From contig JASBRS010000010.1 of NCBI GenBank assembly GCA_030149325.1, forward strand, positions 1 through 64,000: a DNA stretch of 64,000 nt. The letters run 5' to 3'. Numbering within the stretch: position 1 is the stretch's first letter; each line of letters starts with the position of its first letter. Of the stretch, positions 1-8,462 are shown one piece after another. Made by a program: the position numbers and the translations under genes. The notes under the pieces are model-generated. The model made no database searches. It worked only from the letters and a program-made list of their open reading frames with translations, and had not been told where the DNA came from. Source of the stretch: Deinococci bacterium (GTDB taxonomy: Bacteria; Deinococcota; Deinococci; Deinococcales; Trueperaceae).

Positions 1-2401
1 TGCGGGCCAGGCCCTTGAAGACCTCCCAATCGGAGCGTGACTCCCATGCCGGGGGCACTGCCTCCTGCATGGGGTTGATGAAGCTGTGCAGGTCGGTGCT
101 GTTGAGGTCGTCCTTCTCGTACCAGGTGGCGGCCGGGAGGACGATGTCGGAGTACAGCGCGCTGGTGTCCATGCGGAAGTTGATGTCGACCACCAGGTCG
201 AGCTTCCCGGTGGCCGGGGCCTCGCGGTAGGTGACCTCGCGGACGGCGCCGGCCGCTCGCTCCGGAGCGCTGGCGTTGGAGTGGGTCCCCAGGTAGTGGC
301 GCAGCATGAACTCGTGCCCCTTCATGCTGGTGCCGATGGCGTTGCCGCGCCAGATGAACCAGACGCGCGGCCAGTTCTCCGGTGCGTCCGGGTCGTCGAC
401 GGCGAGCCCGAGGCTGCCGTCGCGGAGCCGATCGACGACGTGCTGCACGATCTCCTCGTCGGTCGTGGCGCCGGCATCTGCCGCCTCGCGGGCCACCTGC
501 AGCGGACTGCGGTCGAACTGCGGGTAGAAGGGCAGCCAGCCCATCCGCACGGCTCGAGCCTGCTGGTCGATGGTGTGCTCCGGGGTCGTGTCGTGGTGGT
601 CGAGGGCGTGCCGGTCGTAGGCAGCGAAGCCGGGCTCGTAGCGCCACTGGTCGGTGTGGACGTAGTGGAAGCTCGGCGCGTTCTGCTGGCGGCTGGCGGC
701 CCCCCAGTCGGCACCGAAGGCGATGGCGCCCCAAGAGGCATGGCAGGCGAGCTTCTCCTGACCGACGTAGTGCGCCAGGCCGCCACCGTTGGTGCCGACC
801 GCGCCGGTGAGCATCAGGGCCGTGATGGCGGAGCGGTAGATGAGGTTGTTGTGGTACCAGTGGTTCGCTCCGGCGCCGATGATGATGAGGTTCCGGCCTT
901 CGGTCTTCTCGCCGTTCGTCGCCCAGGCTCGGGCGAAGCGCAGCAGGGTGTCGCGGTGCACGCCGGTGCGGGACTCCTGCCAGGCGGGGGTGTAGAGCGC
1001 CTCCTCGTCGTCGTAGTCGATCGGTTCGTCGCCGGCAGGGGCCACGCCGAACTGCGCGAGGAGAAGGTCGAAGGTGGTGGCCACCGCCACCCGCCCCTCG
1101 TCGGTCTCGACGTAGCGCACCGGTACGCGCCGCTCCACCGGGCGATCGTTCGAGAGGTCGTCGAAGGTGACGGCCAGGCGTTCGTCGTGCTCCGCTGCGA
1201 AGCTCAGCGCCGGGGCGAGGGGCTCGCCGTCGAGGCCGTCGATCGGCTCGAGGTTCCACTTGCCGGCGTCGCCCTGGCCCCAGCGGAACCCGAGCGTCCC
1301 CTGCGGCATGCGGGGTCGGCCGCTGGTCTCGTCCCACACCAACAGCTTCCAGTCGGGGTTGGCCACCTCGCGGTAGGCCGCGACGGCCCCGGCGCGCAGG
1401 AAGCGGCCCGGGCGGCCCTCGTCGATGCGGACGAGGAAGGGGGCGTCGGTGTAGCGACGCAGGTAGTCGGTGAAGAACGGGACCGTCCGTTCGACGTAGA
1501 ACTCCCGCAGGATGACGTGGTCGACGGCCATCCAGAAGGCACCGTCCTGTCCGGCGTGCGCCGGGATCCACCAGTCGGCGTACTTGGCGACCTGCGAGAA
1601 GTCGGGACTGAGGACGGCGAGGTGGGCCCCGGCATGCCGGACCTCGCTCACGAAGTGCGTGTCCGGCGTGCGCGTCATGTTGAGGTTGGAGCCCATCACG
1701 GCGATGAAGCGCGCGTTGTACCAGTCGGCCGACTCGTGCACGTCGGTCTGCTCGCCCCACACCTCGGGCGAGGCCGGCGGAAGGTCGCAGTACCAGTCGT
1801 AGAACGACAGCGGCACGCCCCCGAAGAGCGACAGGAAGCGGCTTCCCGCCGTATAGCTCACCTGGGACATGGCGGGGATGGGGGAGAACCCGATGACGCG
1901 GTCCGGGCCGTACTTCATGGCGGTATGCAGCGTCGAAGCGGCCACGATCTCCTGGGCCTCGTCCCAGCCGACCCGCCGGAAGCCGCCCTTGCCGCGCGCC
2001 CGCTGGATCGCGCCGCGCGTCTCGGCGTCGTTCATCAACGATGCCCACGCCTCCACCGGGTCGGCGTGTCTCGCCCGGGCAGCGCGCCAGGCGTCGATCA
2101 ACACGCCGCGGGCGTAGGGGTGCTTCACGCGGATGGGGCTGTAGAGGTACCAGGAGAAGCTGATGCCGCGCTGACAGCCGCGGGGCTCGTACGGGGGAAG
2201 GCCCTCCTCGAGCTGGGGGTAGTCGGTCGCCTGCAACTCCCAGGTGACGATGCCTTCCTTGACGAAGACCTCCCAGCTGCAGCTCCCCGTGCAGTTCACG
2301 CCGTGCGTGGTGCGTACGCGCTTGTCGTGCTGGAAGCGGTTCCGGTAGAACTCCTCCCACTTGCGCTCGGTCGGCGACGCGACCTCCTTGATCCACTTCA
2401 T
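1..2401 (-). CDS. narG: respiratory nitrate reductase alpha subunit NarG (partial, C-terminus beyond window)
   Basis: Catalytic Mo-bisMGD subunit of membrane-bound nitrate reductase, which reduces nitrate to nitrite on the cytoplasmic side. About 800 of some 1200 residues are present and the frame is open to the left edge. The N-terminal [4Fe-4S] ligands His33, Cys37, Cys41 and Cys76 are visible in the typical NarG pattern ([10 protein letters not shown], then PRGC). Further in, [12 protein letters not shown] carries the expected Asp ligand of molybdenum, followed by the NarG-typical [14 protein letters not shown]. The last readable residues ([11 protein letters not shown]) also match NarG. 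The start ATG overlaps the narC stop as ATGA, so the two genes are translationally coupled. There is no Tat signal, as usual for NarG. narH, narJ and narI are expected beyond the left edge. Confidence 0.96.
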   Translation of the reverse strand, partial: MKWIKEVASPTERKWEEFYRNRFQHDKRVRTTHGVNCTGSCSWEVFVKEGIVTWELQATDYPQLEEGLPPYEPRGCQRGISFSWYLYSPIRVKHPYARGVLIDAWRAARARHADPVEAWASLMNDAETRGAIQRARGKGGFRRVGWDEAQEIVAASTLHTAMKYGPDRVIGFSPIPAMSQVSYTAGSRFLSLFGGVPLSFYDWYCDLPPASPEVWGEQTDVHESADWYNARFIAVMGSNLNMTRTPDTHFVSEVRHAGAHLAVLSPDFSQVAKYADWWIPAHAGQDGAFWMAVDHVILREFYVERTVPFFTDYLRRYTDAPFLVRIDEGRPGRFLRAGAVAAYREVANPDWKLLVWDETSGRPRMPQGTLGFRWGQGDAGKWNLEPIDGLDGEPLAPALSFAAEHDERLAVTFDDLSNDRPVERRVPVRYVETDEGRVAVATTFDLLLAQFGVAPAGDEPIDYDDEEALYTPAWQESRTGVHRDTLLRFARAWATNGEKTEGRNLIIIGAGANHWYHNNLIYRSAITALMLTGAVGTNGGGLAHYVGQEKLACHASWGAIAFGADWGAASRQQNAPSFHYVHTDQWRYEPGFAAYDRHALDHHDTTPEHTIDQQARAVRMGWLPFYPQFDRSPLQVAREAADAGATTDEEIVQHVVDRLRDGSLGLAVDDPDAPENWPRVWFIWRGNAIGTSMKGHEFMLRHYLGTHSNASAPERAAGAVREVTYREAPATGKLDLVVDINFRMDTSALYSDIVLPAATWYEKDDLNSTDLHSFINPMQEAVPPAWESRSDWEVFKGLAR

Positions 2402-3432
2402 CGACGTGGCCTCCCAACTCGGCCCGTGCGCCTCAGGCGCTCGGACGCGCTCTCGCGCTGGCGCGGCCAGCCGATGAGCAACAGGGCGAAGAGCAGCGGC
2501 GCACCGACGGCGGCGAAGAGCCAGATCCAGTTGAAGCCGAAGCGGGCCGGGTCGGCGCCGGCGGTGCCGTGCGCGTGGGCGGCGCTCGCCGTCTCCCGGA
2601 GGTAGGCGACTAGGTCCGCGATCTCCGCGTCGGTGAGGGGGTGGCTCGCGAACGTCTGCCGCATCACCGGGAAGGCGATGGTCTTCAGGACGCCCTGGAG
2701 TCCGGTGCTCTGCCCCATGCGGTCGTAGGCGGTGGTCAGGTCGCGGCCCATGCTGCCGCCGCCCAGCGGGCTCTCGCGCTGGACGGCGTGGCACGCCGAG
2801 CACGGGGGCGCACCGTTGCGGAAGCGCAGCTCACCGGAGAAGAGGGCGTGGCCGACGGAGGCGTCGCCCGCCGGCGCGGCTGGCGCCGTGGAGGGCGCCG
2901 CCGGAGGGGTCGATGCGGCCGGCGTTGCCGCCGTTCCGCCGCCGGCGCTCGGACCCGCGAAGCCGTTGCCCCAGGCGCTGCGAAGGTAGTCGGCGAGCGA
3001 CTGGACCTCGGCGGCGCCGAGCTGCGCGCCGAACGGCGGCATGCTGCCGTCGAAGGTCGCACCGCCGACCTGCAGCGGGCCCGACAGCCCCTTCTCGATC
3101 ACCGATCGCACGTGTTCCGCGTCCGCGAGGGCGGCGTTGCCGGCGAGGGGCGGGAAGACGCCCGGCACGCCGGTGCCGCCGGCCTGGTGGCATGCGGCGC
3201 AGTGCTGGTCGTAGAGCTCGGCCCCGGTCGCTGCCCGCGCCACCGGTAGCGCGCTCCACGCCGCGACCGCCAGGAGAACTGCCGCCAGTACCTCGGGTCT
3301 CGGTGCCGGTCGTGCGGTGCGGGCGTGAACTGGCTGTCGGCCATGGGACGCCGGCGCCTCGCCAGGGCATCGCTGGGCCGGTGGGGGTTGTAGACGGCGA
3401 TCGCAGGCTGCGTTCGGGCGGTCACGGAACAT
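2398..3432 (-). CDS. narC: diheme cytochrome c NarC
   Basis: Membrane-anchored periplasmic electron carrier with two CxxCH heme-c sites, CAACH at residues 78-82 and CSACH at 211-215. A Pro/Ala-rich linker of about 30 residues separates the two cytochrome domains. A hydrophobic segment at about 49-67 is the export signal and a C-terminal transmembrane helix lies at about 300-322. Position directly before narG matches the Thermus narCGHJI order, where NarC is needed for nitrate respiration; that family knowledge underlies the name. The N-terminus before the signal is unusually long (about 46 residues). The ATG at 3432 is nevertheless supported by a TAGGCT box 9 nt upstream, which would give a leaderless transcript. 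No better in-frame start is seen closer to the signal. Confidence 0.88.
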   Translation of the reverse strand: MFRDRPNAACDRRLQPPPAQRCPGEAPASHGRQPVHARTARPAPRPEVLAAVLLAVAAWSALPVARAATGAELYDQHCAACHQAGGTGVPGVFPPLAGNAALADAEHVRSVIEKGLSGPLQVGGATFDGSMPPFGAQLGAAEVQSLADYLRSAWGNGFAGPSAGGGTAATPAASTPPAAPSTAPAAPAGDASVGHALFSGELRFRNGAPPCSACHAVQRESPLGGGSMGRDLTTAYDRMGQSTGLQGVLKTIAFPVMRQTFASHPLTDAEIADLVAYLRETASAAHAHGTAGADPARFGFNWIWLFAAVGAPLLFALLLIGWPRQRESASERLRRTGRVGRPRR

Positions 3433-3447
3433 CGTGGGGCGAGCCTA
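3433..3447 (-). promoter_or_regulatory. putative leaderless promoter of narC-narG
   Basis: On the minus strand TAGGCT lies nine bases before the ATG of narC (TAGGCTCGCCCCACGATG). The distance puts the expected transcription start at or next to the start codon, and no Shine-Dalgarno sequence fits between. Prediction by position and TANNNT match only. Confidence 0.45.
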
Positions 3448-3531
3448 GGCGCAGCCGCTTTCGATCGGCTTACGGTGCGCCCACGCCGCGCCCCTCCCGA
3501 CCCGGGGGTCGGTCGTTCCCCCGCCCGCCCG

Positions 3532-4035
3532 TCAACTCCCCAGAGCGTCGCCGCGCATGAGCGTCACCAGTTGATCCAGCGCCTTGCCCCAGCCGTCGTG
3601 GAAGCCCATCGCCTCGTGGTGGGCACGATCCTCCTCGTTGCGGTGGAGGGCGATGGCGGTGTACTTCGTGCCCTGCCCCTGCGCCTCGATGGAGATGACG
3701 GCGGTGAAGGGGAAGTCGGTCGCGGTGGTGGGGGCCGGGGCCGGGCGGTACCCCGGTGCGAGGGCGGCGGTCCAGATGAGCCGGCGCCCCGGGGTGACCT
3801 CCAGGTAGCAGCCCTCGCTGACCATCTCTTCGCCCTCGGGGGAGCGCATCACCACGCGGAAGCGGCCGCCGGGGCGCAGGTCGATGTCGCACGACGGCGT
3901 GGTGTAGGGGGCGGGGGTGAACCAGCGGACGATGTGGCGTGGCTCGGTCCAGGCCGCCCACACCCGCTCCGGGGGGACGTCCACCCAGCGCTCCAGCACC
4001 AGGTCGAGCGCGGGATCGAGCGTGAGGTCGGTCAT
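3532..4035 (-). CDS. SRPBCC (AHSA1-like) family protein
   Basis: A 167-residue START-like hydrophobic-cavity protein of the activator-of-Hsp90-like (AHSA1/SRPBCC) class. The conserved opening is [26 protein letters not shown], seen here at about residues 14-38. A glycine-rich strand ([11 protein letters not shown]) and a C-terminal helix with [13 protein letters not shown] follow. The start ATG at 4035 overlaps the upstream ArsR stop as ATGA. Longer upstream in-frame starts would run through the ArsR gene and are rejected. ArsR plus SRPBCC pairs are common in Gram-positive and Deinococcota genomes, but the ligand is usually unknown, as here. Confidence 0.88.
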   Translation of the reverse strand: MTDLTLDPALDLVLERWVDVPPERVWAAWTEPRHIVRWFTPAPYTTPSCDIDLRPGGRFRVVMRSPEGEEMVSEGCYLEVTPGRRLIWTAALAPGYRPAPAPTTATDFPFTAVISIEAQGQGTKYTAIALHRNEEDRAHHEAMGFHDGWGKALDQLVTLMRGDALGS

Positions 4036-4370
4036 CCGTCTCCCTCCTTCGCGTCGAGCAGGTAGGCGTCGAGCCGGTCGAGGCGCGCCTCCCACAGGCG
4101 TCGGGTGCGGTCGAGCCAGCCCTCGGCCGGGCTCAGCGGGTCGGGCACGAGGGAGTAGGTGCGGGAGCGCCCACGCTTCTCCGAGCGCACCAGCCCGCTG
4201 TCCTCCAACGTGGCCAGGTGTTGCATGAACGAGGGCAGGGCCATGGCGTGCGGCTCGGCCAGCTCGGTCGCGGTGGCGGGGCCGCGGCACAGCCGCTCGA
4301 CCACCTGCCGTCGGGTGCGGTTCGCGAGCGCGCGGTAGACCTGGTCGAGCTCGAGCTCTTGGTTAGGCAT
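4032..4370 (-). CDS. ArsR/SmtB-family winged-helix repressor
   Basis: A 112-residue repressor. The helix-turn-helix region reads [20 protein letters not shown] and continues into a recognition helix ([17 protein letters not shown]) and wing ([12 protein letters not shown]). No metal-binding Cys cluster is seen, so it is probably one of the non-metal ArsR proteins paired with SRPBCC partners. The start at 4370 is chosen over the in-frame ATG eight codons upstream for two reasons: family proteins begin close to the DNA-binding helices, and a TATGGT box lies 7 nt upstream of it. An inverted repeat covers this start codon, suggesting autorepression. The gene is coupled by ATGA to the SRPBCC gene. 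Confidence 0.88.
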   Translation of the reverse strand: MPNQELELDQVYRALANRTRRQVVERLCRGPATATELAEPHAMALPSFMQHLATLEDSGLVRSEKRGRSRTYSLVPDPLSPAEGWLDRTRRLWEARLDRLDAYLLDAKEGDG

Positions 4371-4383
4371 CGTGCTAACCATA
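4361..4383 (-). promoter_or_regulatory. operator palindrome and leaderless promoter over the arsR start
   Basis: The plus strand reads GGTTAGgcatcgtgCTAACC at 4361-4380, a perfect 6-bp inverted repeat around an 8-bp spacer. On the minus strand TATGGT (4383-4378) stands 7 nt before the ATG. The palindrome therefore covers the -10 edge, the predicted transcription start and the start codon. ArsR dimers typically bind such imperfect palindromes. The assignment is inferred. Confidence 0.5.
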
Positions 4384-4568
4384 GAGCCTGGCAACAGTTA
4401 GGTCAAGACCTCAACGTGGAGCGGCGGTACCCCGGGAGGAGACCGGCCCCTGGGTTGCGATTGCCGTGCCCTCGGGTCCGGGCGCGACCCGGGGATCCCC
4501 GGGGCCCCAGCGCGCCGAACCTTCTCACGTCGGGAGCGTGTTTGATGCGACGGAGGAGAGGACGAACC

Positions 4569-7241
4569 ATGACCAAGGCACTCCGGCTGACCGTCCTGGC
4601 GGCGCTGGCCCTCAGCCTCGCCGGCACCGCCGCCGCCGCGTCCACCGACGCCGGCCACGTCCTACGCGCCACCCTGCAGAACGGCCTGCGCGTGGTCATC
4701 GTGCGCGACACGTTGGCTCCGGTGGTGACGACCGAGATGAACTACCTGGTCGGCTCCGACGAGGCGCCGGCCGGCTTCCCCGGGACCGCCCACGCCGTCG
4801 AGCACATGATGTTCCGTGGCAGTCCGGGGCTCAGCAAGGATCAGCTCTCGGCCATCGCCGCCAACATGGGCGGCAGCTTCAACGCCGACACCACCGAGGG
4901 CGTCACCCAGTACTTCTTCACCGTGCCGGCGCAGGACCTCGACGTGGCCCTGCGCATCCATGCCATCCGCATGCGGGGCGTCGACATGGCGCCCCAGGAG
5001 TGGGCCACCGAGCGCGGCGCCATCGAGCAGGAGGTGTCGCGCGACCTGTCGAACCCGGGCTACAAGTTCTTCAGCGAGTTGCGGGCCAGCATGTTCCAGG
5101 GCACGCCCTACGCCCACACCGCGCTCGGCACCCGGCCGTCGTTCGAGAAGACCACGGCGGCGGCGCTCAAGACCTTCCACGACACCTGGTACGCGCCCAA
5201 CAACGCCATCCTGGTGGTCGCCGGCGACATCGACCCGCAGGCCGTGCTCGGCAAGGTGAAGGCGCTGTTCGGGTCGATCCCCAGCAAGGCCCTGCCGCCG
5301 CGCCCCGCCTTCCAGTTGGAGCCGGTGCAGGCGCACACGGTGAACCTGCCGACCGACTACCCCTACGGCTTCGTGCTGCTGTCCTACCGCATGCCGGCGC
5401 TCAGATCCCAGGACTACGCCACGGCGCTGGTGCTGTCGCAGGCCATGGACTCCAAGCGCGGTGACCTCTACGCCATGGGCCTCAACGGCACCGCCCTGTA
5501 CGGCGGCTTCTCCAGCAGCTTCCTGCCGCACGCGGGCTTCGCCTTCGCCGAGGGCGTGTTCGCGCGCGGCGGCAAGCCCGACGGGGTGCTGAAGGCCATG
5601 CAGGGCATCCTGGACAAGGCGCGTACCCAGGGCGTCCCGTCCGACCTGGTCGAGGCCGCCAAGGCTCGGGCGATCGCCGACCTGGAGTACCAGAAGAACT
5701 CGGTCAGCGGCCTCGCCAACGCCTGGTCGCAGGCGCTGGCGTTCTCCGGTACCAGCTCTCCCGACGCCGTGAAGGCGGCGATCGAAGCCGTCACCCCGGC
5801 GCAGGTCGATGCCCTGGCCGCCAAGGTCTTCGACCCTGCGCACGCCATCACCGCCGTCCTAACGCCGCAATCGTCGGGCCAGCCGGTCTCCAGCAAGGGG
5901 TTCGGCGGCGCCGAGAGCTTCGGCGGCAAGTCCAGCGGGCCGGTGACGCTCCCCGATTGGGCGCAGAGCGCCCTCGCCGAGCTGGAGGTGCCGCCCACCG
6001 CCCTCCACCCCACCTCGACCACGCTGTCCAACGGCCTGCGCCTGATCGTGCAGCCCGAGAGCGTCAGCCAGACCGTCGAGGTGTTCGGTCGCATCAAGAC
6101 CAACCAGGACGTGCAGGCGCCGAAGGGCCAGGAGGGCGTGGCGGCGGTGCTGGGCGACCTCTTCGACTTCGGCACCACCGGCATGGGTCGCATCCAGTTC
6201 CAGACGGCGCTGGACGCCATCCAGGCGCACGAGAGCGCCGGCTCCAGCTTCTCGCTGGCGGTCCCGGCGGCGAACTTCGAGGCCGGCATGAAGCTGCTGG
6301 CGGCCAACGAGCTCGACCCCGCCCTGCCGCAGCAGGCGTTCGCCCTCATGCAGAAGCGCGAGGCGGCGGCCGCGGCGGGGCAGGTGCAGACCCCGGACTT
6401 CCTGAACAGCATCGCCCTGGACCGGGCGCTCCTGCCCGCCAACGACCCCGGCCTGCGCTACGCCACGGCCCAGTCGATCGACGGCCTGACGCTGGCCGAC
6501 GTCAAGGCCTACTACGCCGCCACCTTCCGCCCCGACATGACCACCGTCGTGGTCATCGGCGACGTCACCCCGGACCAGGCGCGGAAGGTCGTGGAGGCCA
6601 CCTTCGGGAGCTGGACCGCGAGCGGACCGAAGCCCGTGGCCGACTACCCGGCCGTGCCGCTGAACACCACGGCGACCCAGTTCACCACCCCCGACAAGAC
6701 CTCGGTCCAAGACCAGGTCACGATGGCCGAGCTGATCGACCTGAACACCCACAGCGCCGACCGCTACGCCCTCTACGCCGGCAACATGGTGCTCAGCGGC
6801 GGCTTCTACGCCGCGCGCCTGCCCCGCGACCTGCGGGAGCAGCGCGGCCTGGTGTACAGCGTGGGCAGCAGCGTCAGCCTCGACGCCAACCGCGGCCAGT
6901 TCCAGGTGTCGTTCGGCGCCGACCCGGGCAAGGTCGCCGAGGCGCGGGCGCTCATCCTGCGCGACCTCGAGCAGATGCAGACCTCCCCGGTCTCGGCCAG
7001 CGAGCTCCACCAGGTCAAGGGCATGTTGATCCGCCAGTTCCCGCTCGGCGAGGCGAGCTTCGGCAACATCGCCGGCTTCCTGCTGCAACTGGCGTTGCAG
7101 GGCAAGCCGCTCGACAGCGCCACCGTCGCCTCGCAGCACTACCTGGCGCTGACGGCCGCCGACATCCAGGCGGCGTTCCAGAAGTACGTCAGGCCGGACG
7201 CCTTCGTGACGGCGGTGAAGGGGCCAGCCCCGACGCCGTGA
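4569..7241 (+). CDS. secreted M16 family zinc peptidase (two-domain, pitrilysin/insulinase superfamily)
   Basis: An 890-residue exported metallopeptidase. A Sec signal peptide covers residues 1-24 (ALALSLAGTAAAA). The inverted zinc motif HAVEH is at residues 75-79 with the downstream acidic ligand in EQEVSRD near residue 155. The N-terminal half (about 30-440) is the active M16 domain. The second half (about 475-880) has the M16 fold and the conserved arginine-tyrosine pair in LREQRGLVYSV but no HxxEH, so both halves of the clamshell are in one chain. The ATG at 4569 follows a strong GGAGGAG ribosome site. Upstream in-frame codons are not needed. Probably a periplasmic peptide-degrading enzyme; the substrate is unknown. 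It stands alone, divergent from arsR. Confidence 0.93.
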   Translation: MTKALRLTVLAALALSLAGTAAAASTDAGHVLRATLQNGLRVVIVRDTLAPVVTTEMNYLVGSDEAPAGFPGTAHAVEHMMFRGSPGLSKDQLSAIAANMGGSFNADTTEGVTQYFFTVPAQDLDVALRIHAIRMRGVDMAPQEWATERGAIEQEVSRDLSNPGYKFFSELRASMFQGTPYAHTALGTRPSFEKTTAAALKTFHDTWYAPNNAILVVAGDIDPQAVLGKVKALFGSIPSKALPPRPAFQLEPVQAHTVNLPTDYPYGFVLLSYRMPALRSQDYATALVLSQAMDSKRGDLYAMGLNGTALYGGFSSSFLPHAGFAFAEGVFARGGKPDGVLKAMQGILDKARTQGVPSDLVEAAKARAIADLEYQKNSVSGLANAWSQALAFSGTSSPDAVKAAIEAVTPAQVDALAAKVFDPAHAITAVLTPQSSGQPVSSKGFGGAESFGGKSSGPVTLPDWAQSALAELEVPPTALHPTSTTLSNGLRLIVQPESVSQTVEVFGRIKTNQDVQAPKGQEGVAAVLGDLFDFGTTGMGRIQFQTALDAIQAHESAGSSFSLAVPAANFEAGMKLLAANELDPALPQQAFALMQKREAAAAAGQVQTPDFLNSIALDRALLPANDPGLRYATAQSIDGLTLADVKAYYAATFRPDMTTVVVIGDVTPDQARKVVEATFGSWTASGPKPVADYPAVPLNTTATQFTTPDKTSVQDQVTMAELIDLNTHSADRYALYAGNMVLSGGFYAARLPRDLREQRGLVYSVGSSVSLDANRGQFQVSFGADPGKVAEARALILRDLEQMQTSPVSASELHQVKGMLIRQFPLGEASFGNIAGFLLQLALQGKPLDSATVASQHYLALTAADIQAAFQKYVRPDAFVTAVKGPAPTP

Positions 7242-7293
7242 GCGCCCGCTCCGATGGGCCCCGGTCGCAGCGGCGGTCGGATCGCGGCGCCGG

Positions 7294-7707
7294 CTAGGTG
7301 GACACGGGGCGCGCCGGTCGCAACGATCGCGCGCCCCGCCAGGCCAGCACCAGCACGCCGGCCATGGCCGCCAGCTCGAAGGTGGCGAAGAGGACGTACG
7401 ACGGGGTCGCGCTGCCACCCACGACGATGAACGTGGCCGTCAGCACGATCGCCAGCGTACTCACCCAGCGATGGGCCTCCGGCGGCAGGACGAGGCTCAG
7501 GAACACCATGGCGATCGGCACCTCGATGAGCGCCGAGAAGACCAGCAGGAGCCCGGCCGTGGGCTCGACCCCGACGTTGCCTTCGAGGATGTTCTGCAGG
7601 GCTCCTGGATGGATGAACCCCACGATGTCGGCCATGGCCATGTTGAACATCACAACGGCCCACAGCGCCGCGAGCTTGACCTTGGTCTCCAGTCGTTCGC
7701 TTCCCAT
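7294..7707 (-). CDS. DUF6326-like four-helix membrane protein
   Basis: A 137-residue integral membrane protein. It has four hydrophobic segments: residues about 12-30 (VKLAALWAVVMFNMAMADIV), 48-68, 78-98 and 105-122. The opening WAVVMFNMAMADI and the later GGSATPSYVLFATFE resemble the DUF6326 family, which has no assigned function. A strong AAGGAGGAGG site precedes the ATG. It is followed by a second small membrane protein gene on the same strand (7752-8444) and may share its transcript. The long frame continuing upstream to 10482 is antisense noise. Confidence 0.8.
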   Translation of the reverse strand: MGSERLETKVKLAALWAVVMFNMAMADIVGFIHPGALQNILEGNVGVEPTAGLLLVFSALIEVPIAMVFLSLVLPPEAHRWVSTLAIVLTATFIVVGGSATPSYVLFATFELAAMAGVLVLAWRGARSLRPARPVST

Positions 7708-7751
7708 GTCGTTCCTCCTCCTTGGGCGACCGATCGGTACCTGCCCGATGC

Positions 7752-8444
7752 TCAGCCGGCCGGCGCGGCCGCCCGGGTGGTGGATCGAGCTCCGCTGCTG
7801 AAGCCTCGGAACAGCAGCCATCCGCCCATGAACAGCTCGTTCAGGATGATCGGCAGGGCCAGGACCATGGCCGTCGTCGTGCCGACGTCGACGACGTTCA
7901 CGACGGCGATCCCCACGACGCCGAGGAGCCCCCAGACGGGGATGAAGCGCGGCAACATCCGCGAGCGGAACAGCCAGGTGTAGAGCAGCAAGGCGCCGAG
8001 GCAGAAGAAGAGCGGGACCGGGACCCCCGCCAACCAGGCGCGGGTCGCGACGAGCTGCTCGCCGACCACCCCGAGGTCCGAGCGGGCGGCGGCCTCCGCG
8101 GTCGCGAGCTGCCGGCCGAGGCCGATCATCCGGATGGGGAGGATCGCGGCGGCCACGAGGGCGGCGGCCTCGACCACCCGGAAGGCCAGGTACCCCAGCG
8201 CCATCCCTTCGCTGGCACGCTTGACGATCCCGTAGAGCGCCACCGCGATGACGATCACGGCGAGGGCGTTCACCAGCTCGAGCGCCACGCCGGTCCACAG
8301 CCCTGCGGGACCCGCGGCGGCGCGCACCAGGTAGTCGGGCGCGGCGATCACACCCTCCACCATCGCGCCGCCGAGGAGGCTGGCGACCATCGCGACGATG
8401 AACGCCGCCCCGACGACCGTCGCGGCCCTTCGTGTCGTGGTCAT
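7752..8444 (-). CDS. DUF4386 family membrane protein
   Basis: A 230-residue protein with about six transmembrane helices and the DUF4386 layout. An N-terminal helix after TTTRRAATVVGAAFIVAMVA is followed by a loop and paired helices (ALELVNALAVIVIAVALYG). The conserved centre is GYLAFRVVEAAALV, and the C-terminal helices end in a short basic tail. Function is unknown for the family. A second DUF4386 gene occurs at 19470. The gene lies between the DUF6326-like protein and the ankyrin/serine-hydrolase gene, all on the minus strand with 18-44 nt gaps, so one transcript is plausible. Confidence 0.83.
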   Translation of the reverse strand: MTTTRRAATVVGAAFIVAMVASLLGGAMVEGVIAAPDYLVRAAAGPAGLWTGVALELVNALAVIVIAVALYGIVKRASEGMALGYLAFRVVEAAALVAAAILPIRMIGLGRQLATAEAAARSDLGVVGEQLVATRAWLAGVPVPLFFCLGALLLYTWLFRSRMLPRFIPVWGLLGVVGIAVVNVVDVGTTTAMVLALPIILNELFMGGWLLFRGFSSGARSTTRAAAPAG

Positions 8445-8462
8445 GGAGTCCCTCCGATCCTC

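Noticed and set aside
86-2605. Very long open frame on the plus strand opposite narG (839 codons)
   Set aside because: Antisense shadow of narG; composition is repetitive Val/Arg/Asp/Gly typical of the reverse strand of high-GC genes, and the minus strand carries all NarG motifs.
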